NCBI GenBank assembly: GCA_016785225.1
Contig: JAFBJZ010000958.1
Span: 124,001 to 188,000 of the forward strand
Reading direction: 5' to 3'
DNA length: 64,000 nucleotides
From: Psettodes erumei
Taxonomy: Eukaryota; Chordata; Actinopteri; Pleuronectiformes; Psettodidae
Made by a program: the position numbers and the translations under genes. Positions 56,501 through 64,000 of this stretch are shown here, piece by piece. The notes beneath the pieces are model-generated. The model was not told the DNA's origin. It worked only from the letters and a program-made list of their open reading frames with translations, and did not search any database. Every line of letters begins with the position of its first letter. Position 1 is the first letter of the stretch.

Positions 56501-57404
56501 CATTTCAGAGTCAATGTAATGAGAGATAAAAAACACAGGTTTGGCCCTACGCCTATTGTCGCTTCCGCTTCCGCACCAAATGCAGACAAAATAGCGTCTG
56601 TATTCCTCCATTGCTGGTTGATGCATTAAGAATACATACCTAGGAACCTTTTGCAAGCATTAGTTTCTCATGGTACAGGTGAGAGGGAACACTACATCCT
56701 GTTAGATTTATATCTATTTTATGTGCTATACTCAAATTAATACTCTCAACTTAATTTAGCATCTACTTGAAAGCAAAAACACACACCAAAGTTGTTTTTT
56801 TTATAATTGGAAATAAATTCAGGCATTAAGGGGTTAAAGCTTTAGAGGAGATGCTTGGTGCCACTGATATGTACAAGATACATTGAGATACACACAAAGA
56901 TGCACTGCACGTTCAGCAAGTGAGATTTACCTCAGTCACAATGTTTCTCTGCAGCCCCTCTGTGACGTTGTAGTCCCAGCCAGCCTCGCAGGCCACCACC
57001 ATCGACTGACTGCCGTTCACAAACTGCTTACACTGGGATGGGGCCCTGCTGTCCCCAGGCCTCTCCCCCTTCTCCCAGGGCAAAGAGGCGTTCAGCACCT
57101 CCAGTGATGACGGGGGCCCTGGCAAGTGGCAGTGGTGGGGTGGGGAGAGGGTGATGAGGGGGTCAGAGGAGAGCAGGAAGGCCAGGAAGATGTTGGGGAG
57201 AATGGAGAGAGCGATCAGCACCCGCTGCTTCTTCCTGCCCAGAGCCAGCACCATCACCTCCCCCGTGGGAGGCAGTGAGGGTGGGGCTGGGAGGGAGGAA
57301 GAAGACGGTGCTGGGGAGGAGGGAGCAGGGGAAGAGGGCACAGAGGAAGGGGGAGCGGGGCAAGGGGAAGGGGAGACTAGTGGTGGAGAGTCCAGGGATG
57401 CCAT
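45857..57404 (-). CDS. slc22a17: Solute carrier family 22 member 17 (lipocalin-2 receptor-like), nine coding exons
   Basis: A major-facilitator-fold membrane protein of the organic-ion-transporter family. The mammalian protein is known as BOCT1 or the 24p3/lipocalin-2 receptor and takes up lipocalin-bound iron-siderophore. Coding exons: 57404-56931, 52827-52724, 50550-50396, 49714-49549, 49076-48952, 48108-48003, 47878-47655, 46932-46821, 46133-45857. All phases close, giving 580 aa. Seen: Ser/Pro-rich N-terminus (1-47), first membrane helix (about 61-80), an extracellular loop with N-glycosylation sites, W-D-L-V-C, the MFS loop G-Y-A-A-D-R-L-G-R-S, F-P-E-S-P-R-W, V-D-R-C-G-R-R-G, L-L-P-E-S-K-R-K, and the tail V-P-L-L-A-T-P-N-P that identifies SLC22A17 over SLC22A23 or A31. 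The human protein is 538 aa; the extra length is mostly N-terminal. Start chosen at the ATG at 57404 (CAACAATGG). Confidence 0.92.
46134..46820 (-). other. slc22a17 intron 8
   Basis: About 690 bases; nothing but the splice sites is recognised. Confidence 0.7.
46821..46932 (-). CDS. slc22a17: slc22a17 coding exon 8
   Basis: Acceptor CCTCCAG, donor GTAGGA. Encodes Y-L-S-E-M-A-I-T-I-F-S-V-L-G-L-F-S-S-Q and T-A-E-V-M-P-T-I-I-R, a conserved TM segment with the E-V-x-P-T motif. Confidence 0.92.
47534..47585. repeat. (TG)n microsatellite joined to a 14-base G run
   Basis: TG units from about 47534 run directly into 14 consecutive G (47572-47585). It lies in intron 7, about 70 bases after the exon-7 donor on the minus strand. 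Confidence 0.85.
47655..47878 (-). CDS. slc22a17: slc22a17 coding exon 7
   Basis: Acceptor TTCTCTCAG, donor GTAAGTG. Encodes F-I-S-H-G-I-S-H-C-Y, two TM helices and the second MFS loop motif V-D-R-C-G-R-R-G-I-L-L-L-S-M-T. Confidence 0.92.
48003..48108 (-). CDS. slc22a17: slc22a17 coding exon 6
   Basis: Acceptor TTTTCTGTAG, donor GTAAGT. Encodes the end of the central cytosolic loop and F-H-S-R-N-I-W-K-N-M-C-V-L-G-F-T, the start of the second transmembrane half. Confidence 0.9.
48722..48892 (+). repeat. Teleost interspersed repeat, 3' part
   Basis: AACCAGTTCATTTTTGAGTC, TGGTGCTAAATTTCAAG, AGAATTGGACAGATGAAC and TAATGCCTCCAGTCACAGC follow the order of a common fish repeat that ends in 'taatgcctccggccac'. 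It lies in intron 5. Confidence 0.5.
48902..48942. repeat. Perfect inverted repeat, 18-bp arms, 5-base loop
   Basis: Arms 48902-48919 and 48925-48942 are exact reverse complements (CAGTGGTGGGTTTATGTC and its complement), loop 48920-48924. On the slc22a17 transcript it starts nine bases into intron 5. Confidence 0.95.
48952..49076 (-). CDS. slc22a17: slc22a17 coding exon 5
   Basis: Acceptor TCTCCTGCAG, donor GTGCGTG. Encodes I-P-G-V-F-P-E-S-P-R-W-L-L-L-S, the conserved motif after TM6, and a Ser/Arg-rich part of the central loop. The donor is followed after eight bases by a perfect 18-bp hairpin. Confidence 0.9.
49549..49714 (-). CDS. slc22a17: slc22a17 coding exon 4
   Basis: Acceptor GTTTTTCAG, donor GTATGA. 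Encodes R-L-E-L-C-E-P-S-L-R, then two hydrophobic helices ending L-F-L-S-Y-G. Confidence 0.9.
50396..50550 (-). CDS. slc22a17: slc22a17 coding exon 3
   Basis: Acceptor GTCTGCAG, donor GTGAGT. Encodes L-G-R-S-K-T-L-L (end of the first MFS loop motif) and two membrane helices. Confidence 0.9.
50551..52723 (-). other. slc22a17 intron 2 (between exons 3 and 2)
   Basis: About 2.2 kb; AT-rich; no other coding exon or clear repeat ends seen. Confidence 0.6.
52724..52827 (-). CDS. slc22a17: slc22a17 coding exon 2
   Basis: Acceptor GTTGTCCAG, donor GTAATG. Encodes W-D-L-V-C-G-Q-Y-W to L-G-Y-A-A-D-R, covering TM2 and the start of the MFS loop motif. Confidence 0.9.
52828..56930 (-). other. slc22a17 intron 1 of the coding region
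   Basis: About 4.1 kb, from GTAAAT to GTCCAG. Contains a SINE-like scrap (GTGCCCTTGAGCAAGGCA near 55673). No other gene is supported. Confidence 0.6.
56931..57404 (-). CDS. slc22a17: slc22a17 coding exon 1: Ser/Pro-rich N-terminus, TM1, extracellular loop
   Basis: ATG at 57404; 158 codons; donor GTAAAT after N-I-V-T-E. The frame is also open upstream to the acceptor at 57482 (exon start 57481), so an earlier in-frame start in an upstream exon cannot be excluded. Residues 1-47 are nearly all Ser, Pro and Ala. Extracellular loop sequons are at N-A-S (105), N-G-S (130) and N-V-T (146). Confidence 0.88.
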
Positions 57405-57481
57405 TGTTGAAGGGTTGAAAGTGGAAGTAGGGGGTGAGGAATGTTGATTCCCACGTAGAGGGGGAGAGATGTAGGGGAGCT

Positions 57482-58440
57482 CTGTGGGAGAAGACAATCA
57501 CACAGCATTATTGGGGTTTTTTCATACAAAAACAAGTAGTAAGCCCTGTTTAGTAACTCTAGTGAGGTCAAAGAGAGGTGAGATCAACCCAATCGTCATT
57601 AAAGCTGACTTTGGGTTTTTATATACTATTTTAATCCAGTTAATAAAACTGATCCAAATCCAAATTGTTATGATGTATTATCACAATCATTTTACATTTT
57701 GCATTATTTTAAAATTTTTTGCTCATGTATGTTCACCACATGTCATATCAGACATATGGCTCTGAATGTTCCCAGAAACACTATATTTTGTCCAACAGAG
57801 CAGAGGCAGAGTCCAGAGACACTGTCAGGTTACATTTATGTTAAAAACTGAACAGATATCAGTTCAGGGATTCCTGCAGAACAAAAGTTTACAGTAACAT
57901 ACAGGTACATACTCTTTTTACAAATTGCAACTGTCCATCCACGCTGAAACAGAGAGGCAGTGTTGAAGTATTTCTGAGAGCACCTTTAGGTAACGGGATC
58001 AAACCTTAGACCTTGGTTTAGTAAATCAACAACAACAAAAATCAGCAGTATATTTCTAAAAGGTTTCATCCATTCAGTCATGTGTCAAGCTGCTTCTGAT
58101 TCTCACTCAGGTTTAAGAATGCACTTCCCTTTGCCTTGCCTGACAGTGAAGTGAAGACAACATCAACTTGGAATTCCGGAAACTGAAAGAATATTTTCTC
58201 CATATTTTGACACTGCTTAGGTCCAAGGATGTTGTTTGTACCCCCAATAAGAACCCACTGTTGGTTTTATTTGACATTTTAGGGCCTTGTCACATCAATG
58301 GACCACAAATTGTCTCACACTAATTACAAACTCACTGTGACTGAAGACTCATGTGACTTCAGACTGTAGAGATGCCAGTAGTCTTATTTGTGGTGAGGAA
58401 CATATTAAATAGAATAGGAAAAGAATGGTTCCCAATTTTG
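57482..58440 (-). other. 5' intron of slc22a17
   Basis: An acceptor CTCCCACAG ends at 57482, so at least one untranslated or uncharted exon lies upstream (higher coordinates). Nothing else is recognised in this stretch. Confidence 0.5.
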
Positions 58441-58945
58441 TCCAGACACTAACCCTGTCCTAATCCTGTCCTAAACAGCATGACCATGTCCTAATTCTGT
58501 CCTCACCAAACTAACCCTGTCCTAATCCTGCCTTCAGTAGCCAAACCCTGTTTTAATCCTATCCTCAGAAGCATGACTATGCCCTAATCCTGTCCTCAGC
58601 AGCTTTACTCTGTCCTTATCCTGTCCTCAGCAGCCTAACCCTGTCCTTATCCTGCCCTAATCTTGTCCTCAGCAGCCTAATCCTGTTCACTGGTGTCTTT
58701 AATAGTTAGAGATTTGAAGGACAAATTGTTTCACCAGAATCACGTGACATCAGACTATATAAATGTCTGTAGCCTTACATGTGGAAAGGGATATGTTAAA
58801 TAGTACATGTAAAAGGGTCCCTGTCTTCAGCAGCATCATCCTATTTTAACCTTGTCCTCAGGAGCCTAGTCCCTTCATAAGACTGTTGTCAACAGCCTGA
58901 TGCCGTTTTACCCCTATCCTAACCCTGTCCTCTGAATCTAACTCT
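58441..58945. repeat. Degenerate ~30-bp minisatellite
   Basis: Repeated units built from CCTAACCCTGTCCTAATCCT and GTCCTCAGCAG, dense at 58441-58690 and again at 58820-58945. Units vary in length by small changes. Confidence 0.75.
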
Positions 58946-58959
58946 AACCTAACAGAAAG

Positions 58960-59800
58960 GAATCCCACGGGGTTATATAAGAGCTGTTAGAGGGGGTGAC
59001 CCACTGGGGACTAGCAGGCCTCTGTGGACGTACCAACTAACTCACCAAACAACAGCGCAGCGGAGTGTATCAACCCATTACTCTATGACTGGGGTATTTA
59101 ATGCAGCCGGAACGACAAGACTCACACCTGCCCCGGCAGACTGGCTGAGACACACCGCTGCCGTTACAGCGTCTGTCTGGCCTGGGTCTTGAAGCAGATG
59201 GACGCCGTCACTCACCCCTTAAAACGTGGTTCAGTGTGTATCGAGACGCTGCCGGCCTTTTGCTCACATTAAAACATCGAGGCGGAGAGCAGACTGCTTT
59301 CCTCCGCAGTTACCGTATCTCCTCCGCGCCTCGACGCCAGTCTGATCCGTCCGTTAGATGAAAAGACATCTGTGTCCCGGAGAAGTGTCGTCGTCTCTGC
59401 TGTTGATAAACAAAGGACGCCGGATTGCTGTTAGTCTTGGACACAGCTAACCCTCCGCGGATTTCAGATCAACGATACCCGCCGGTGATCCTACCCCGCC
59501 CTCCTACGGTCGCTGCGTGACTCCCGGTGTGTGCCTGCCGACATTACAGCCGATCACGAGAAAGCTTGTCCGGCTTCACCTTAAAGAAAACGTCGGGCCG
59601 GTAGCGGTCAAAGAGGAGCACTGCACCGGGAGAAGCCTGTTTAAAGGGGCGAGCAGCTCCGGCACACTTCGACAAAAACCGTCGAAAACCGTCGAAACGA
59701 CTTCCCCTCGCGTCGCGACTGTTAATGTGAACAGGTCCAGTGAAAGTTGCCAAGTGGAAACTGAAGCTTTACACTGTACAGAGCCAATCAGGTACAAACG
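58960..59800. promoter_or_regulatory. CpG-rich region: probable slc22a17 promoter and first exon
   Basis: The most CpG-dense part of the window. On the minus strand a donor-like ATACGGTAACTG (GT at 59313-59312) could close an untranslated first exon of slc22a17. A plus-strand TATATAA at 58974-58980 and a plus-strand donor-like AATCAGGTAC near 59791 leave open a divergent plus-strand transcript. Exact starts cannot be read. Confidence 0.5.
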
Positions 59801-62800
59801 GTCGCCTACTGCATGTCTTTGCAGTATATCTATCTATAGCAATTTCCAACGAATGGTGTCTTTGTTACTGCATTCTTGCGTCCTGTTTTTTCAGGCTACA
59901 CATCATTGGATGTGATGATTATGACAGGTTAGAGATGAAGCGGTTTGTCAATAAATCGAGTAGTTGTTTAACCTCAACTATTTCTAAGGGGAATAATCGC
60001 TGAAGTATTTTTTCAGGTTAAAAAAAAACTGTTGTGGGAGGTGTTACATTTTTTTCTGGTAGTAAAATGACCTTTGAATAGTGGTTACATGGTTATCTTT
60101 TGGTTCAGGAAATTATAATTAATAACTATAATTACATTTCACAGGCCAGATGATGAATTGTTTGAGAGAAGATACCTGAGACATTAATTGAGAACAAGAA
60201 TAATATCAAAGGATAGTCATTAATTCCTTCTTAACTGATTTGCTGCAAGAATCTCTTGCAGTCATCAGACTATATTCTGGCCATTTTATGAACCGTTCTA
60301 GTCCACATTTATTATACTTACAGATGTTTTAAACTTAGCCAAGAAATAAAATAGGCTTCTCTTTAAAAAAAACAAAACAAAAAAACAAACAAAAAACCCC
60401 AATAATAACAGCACAGTGGGCTAATCAGTTGGCAGTGATAGCAGAAGTGGTTGACAAAGTCAGTGGCAGAGTGAGACCTTTGTTTTTTTGTGCTCATTGA
60501 CCACCACAGGGACAGGTATATGATGAATACTCCAGCACAGATAAGAAGTGCTATATATGCTCCTTTTTAATCTCCAGTCATATTTATTCCTCTGGTGCCA
60601 CACTACAGGTAACTTTTCTCCATTTATCATGAGCTGCAGCCTGACTCGGTGGAGTGGTGCCCCCTCACCTTCACTGCAGTTACTCGGGCATACTTTTCCC
60701 CTCTCTTATGATGTAGTCCGGGGCAGGAAAAACACTTTTGCCATATTTGTCTGTTGAAAATAGTGAAAGGTAGAGTAATAACAATTGCAGCTGATCTGAA
60801 TGAACAGGCTAAGTATAAAAAAACAAGAATTTATGTCTCATAGTTTATAGTTATTTAAGGTTTCTAGTCAAGGCTGTGAATATTCTCATTTACCCAGGCC
60901 ACGGTTATCTCAAGGAAATTTTATTCGAAATCACCTGGACTTAGTTTGTAGGTGGTGTACTACAAAGTAAGTTCAGTTGATTTCGATTAGTTATTTTGCT
61001 GGTACCTTGAAAGTCATAGCAGAAGCTGCAGTAACTACAGATTAATATTGTGGCTGCTGCATCTGTTGTTGACTTTTTGAACACTGGTTTCAGCAAATGT
61101 CTGGTAATGACTGCTAATCTACACTTGATGGCACCAGCACAGTTTGCTCCCCTGGAGGCAGAAGTGACGTGAAGAGTCTGCGCTGTAGGAGTCCTTCACA
61201 CACCCAACCAAGTACTGTAACTTGTCATGCAGAATGACTTTGTGGTGACACTACATTATATTTTAATAGAAAATCTTCAGGAGATTATGCATTTCATGTT
61301 ACTGTCCCTTGTGTTTGTGTGACCCACAAAACAATGTGCCTACAACTTTCAATCTATATACCAAGATAACGCCTTGATATGACAAGTATTTGTAGAGTAT
61401 ATCTCTACTGTCAGAAAGTTGGATTGTTTAAATTGCTTGACACTATACCTCTAAAAAAAGGAAGAAATTAAAAGAACACTGCTGAGATTAAGCAACCTGC
61501 TCCATGCCATTAAAAGCACTTCCCAACCTCTATCACTACAGGATTCTTTCTTACTGATGATCTTGGTGCCATCACAGGGAAGTATTTTAAATGTGTGGTG
61601 GGAAGGTTAGGCAAGGCAGGCATCTGACTACAGAGCTGTTCTGCCTCTAGTTGTGAACATTTGTAAATGAGTGAGGAAGTTCTAGATAGTGGTAAAAACT
61701 TGACATTTACAATGTTTGGATGAGATCTTGTACTGTTTGTTAATATATTGGATCAGTCTCTCGTGTGGAGACAGAAAATGCTACTGGCTACTCAGAAATA
61801 GTTTAAGTTGCCAGCAGCTCTGAGAAAGGAGCCGCTTCAGTGGAGCTGTGGTGGGGTTCATATGGTCTGCTGCTGTTGAGTAACCTGGAAGGGATAAGAT
61901 GAAACATGGTCTTTCTTCACTCTGTGGAGATGTTGCAGTCCTGGGACCACAGATTGCCCCACACAGCACTGCAGGACATTTCAACAGACACAAACACACA
62001 AGTCACTCTGTGCCTCTGAATACATGTGTCACACTTTCACTCTCCTTTGTAAATGTTCATCACCAAACTTCACGTTTATTTGGAGAATAATTTGTCAATA
62101 TTTGTAGGTTTGCACATATGTAGCTTGTAATATTACAGATCTTTTAATAAAGCAGCCAGGCTCAGGGTCTGGATCTGATTAGTTTTAGCTCCTGTTGGAT
62201 TATCCAAACTGTTATGTGGTCTTGTAATTAATATCAGTTCCATTCAGTGAGTTTTAAAATTCACATAATTTGCAAAACATATTTGGTAGTTCTGAAACAA
62301 TGTTTTTATGTTTGTAATAAATCCAACAAGTGCTGAACTCCACATTTTGCTGCTCAGTAATGATGGCAAATGTTTTTATTGTGTATAACATCTGTATAAA
62401 AGAGTAAAAATCTTTCTCAGTGTTACAAAACAATAAAACAAAGGTGAGAATAGGTCAAAAAATGATAATTAAAATCTTGATATGAGAGAGAAATAAAATG
62501 AGACCTGGAAGTCATATGGAGTCATACATCTGTTGGCTATTCTTACAGAGTGTTGAAATGTTTTACCAAATGATGTAGCCCCCCACCCCCCACCCACCCA
62601 CCACTCTGTCCCTTCAATACCATCATAGCCACAGGAAGGCCTTGGCAGCCCGAAACACTGATACTATCTCTGCACTCCTCATCTCCGTCCTCCACTGTGT
62701 TGAAATCTTGCCCATCCCACAAAGGGAAATCGCTGGTGCACAACGGTCCTGGGCATGATGTCCGTTTCTGTGGGTAGATAACTTATGGTAAATAATGTGG

Positions 62801-64000
62801 CAGGTGCACGCTATGTTCCCTGATGATGGATGCAGGGGGGGACTATTGAAAATAATAAAACATAATTTCATAAATCAAAGCCTAAGGGTTGTAAAGACTA
62901 TCTGAGGAAGCTGTATTCTGTGTATTGCATATATATTTTATGTTCAGTTAGGATCAGCTGTCCATACTTTTGTGGACTGCATATCAAAGTTTATGGTTTT
63001 AAATAGACACAAGCAATTATTAATTTTTATTAAACAAAATATTTGACAAAGTGTTACTTTGATAATGTATTGCCATAAATGTGTGAACCACATTTAAAAC
63101 TGTCAAAATAATTTAACACTCCAGAGTATTATACAGAGAAAGACACGCAGATTTCACTGAATCCTCTACAAACCACAGGTTGTTGTGAAACTCTGTTGGG
63201 CAATAACACTTACAATCATCTCTTACGATGACAACAATTATCAGGTAAATGATTAGGCAATGTTTGGTAAATCAAATCAAAGAGCTTCTCAGTTCGTCGC
63301 ACAGACCGCAGTGGTCCTCTTTTTTAACAATGAGACATAAATTAAAATGTTATGCTCAGGAGTCATCATGTGGACTCTGCAGTCACTAATATGACCTTCT
63401 TTATCTAGTATTTACATTTTTCCTATCATCATTGTCCCTTTTTCACAAAATCCAAACTCACTTTCTAATGTTCTAGGGGCCCTGTGTGAAGAGTTTATTT
63501 ACAGTAACAGTATCTAAATTTAGACTCACCAAATGTTTGCCATAATTTGCCATAATGATTTATAGTGTAACAGTAACAGTACTCCAAGCCCCCTTTTTCA
63601 AAATGTTAGGTGTTTAATTCATTTCTTTAAAGTTTCAATGTGCAGGCTCGTAACCACAATTTCACAAATAATGACAGAAAATACCAAAACGTAAGTCTCT
63701 TTTTAAGGTTTTACTTATTCTTCTATTATATTGTCTGCAAATTAGATTTTCCAACATAAAATGCTGTTTGTTCATAAAGAGCGACTGTCTAAGCACAGAT
63801 GAGCATCTTTAGCTGGGCAGAGAAGGCCTGTCAAGCTTTGGATTCCTCCATGTTTACATTGTGCATCTGGGCCTCTGAATGAAAAAATACTCACATACTT
63901 TGTAGTGAGGTGTCTTTTTGTAGCCTTTAAAAAACAAACAAACACAGAAGCAAAGGTATAAAGAATGGATGATCACTGTGTGTTTGCTCTAATATAGTGT
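59801..64000. other. Non-genic right flank
   Basis: No coding exon with family features on either strand. It contains an A-rich run (60366-60400), a C-rich run (62580-62602) and otherwise AT-rich unique-looking DNA. Confidence 0.5.

Noticed and set aside
57163..57501. Alternative reading frame of slc22a17 exon 1
   Set aside because: It does not lead into the transporter; the other frame has the TM1 and W-D-L-V-C continuation.
59312..59358. Short minus-strand ATG frame ending at the donor-like site near 59313
   Set aside because: When joined to the acceptor at 57482 it enters the non-transporter frame, so at most it is an upstream ORF.
59544..59753. Minus-strand open frame upstream of slc22a17 as N-terminal extension
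   Set aside because: It lacks an ATG and a fitting splice phase; CpG-rich DNA commonly gives open frames by chance.
61899..62871. Small open frames in the right flank
   Set aside because: Short, without splice context or recognisable domains.
1..64000. CRISPR arrays, operons or other prokaryotic systems
   Set aside because: No spaced identical direct repeats with unique spacers were seen; the window is spliced vertebrate DNA.

Overview
This is a window of vertebrate nuclear DNA, almost certainly from a teleost fish. It has low gene density, long introns with GT/AG junctions, no operons, and repeats typical of ray-finned fish: tRNA-headed SINEs, L2-type 3' ends, Tc1 elements, a restriction-like-endonuclease LINE and a retrovirus-like provirus. 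The species cannot be read from the sequence. Three host genes are supported. Most of their exons are too short to stand out as open frames, so I rebuilt them from splice sites and reading phase.

Layout. (1) 0.5-4.5 kb: a minus-strand endogenous retrovirus with gag (two frames) and protease. Pol and env are missing, and 139 bp of LTR sequence is repeated at both sides. (2) 5.9-8.9 kb: a tRNA-like head followed by a decayed plus-strand non-LTR retrotransposon with reverse transcriptase, zinc knuckle and PD-(D/E)XK-type endonuclease remains. (3) 10.6-25.2 kb: a minus-strand three-exon gene for a receptor activity-modifying protein, closest to RAMP3 (155 aa), with many repeat fragments in its introns. 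(4) 26.7-39.4 kb: a plus-strand gene, head-to-head with the RAMP gene. It has a probable untranslated first exon, a 24-codon start exon and a giant 5.1-kb terminal exon, giving a serine/proline-rich, probably disordered protein of about 1735 aa that I cannot name. (5) 39.4-45.6 kb: intergenic DNA holding a 1388-bp Tc1 element with IR/DR ends, next to a 219-bp TA-flanked MITE. (6) 45.7-59.4 kb: a minus-strand gene with nine coding exons that matches SLC22A17 (brain-type organic cation transporter-like / lipocalin-2 receptor), 580 aa, with a CpG-rich 5' region. (7) 59.8-64 kb: no recognisable gene.

The three host genes do not form a pathway. RAMP3 is a single-pass partner of calcitonin-family GPCRs, SLC22A17 is a plasma-membrane MFS-fold protein, and the giant-exon protein is unknown. 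All splice phases in the RAMP and SLC22A17 models close without an internal stop, which is the main support for them. The observations most worth following are the giant-exon protein with PP1-docking-like and PDZ-ligand-like motifs, an 18-bp perfect hairpin beside the exon-5 splice donor of slc22a17, and a four-copy ~76-bp repeat with paired motifs in the provirus LTR.
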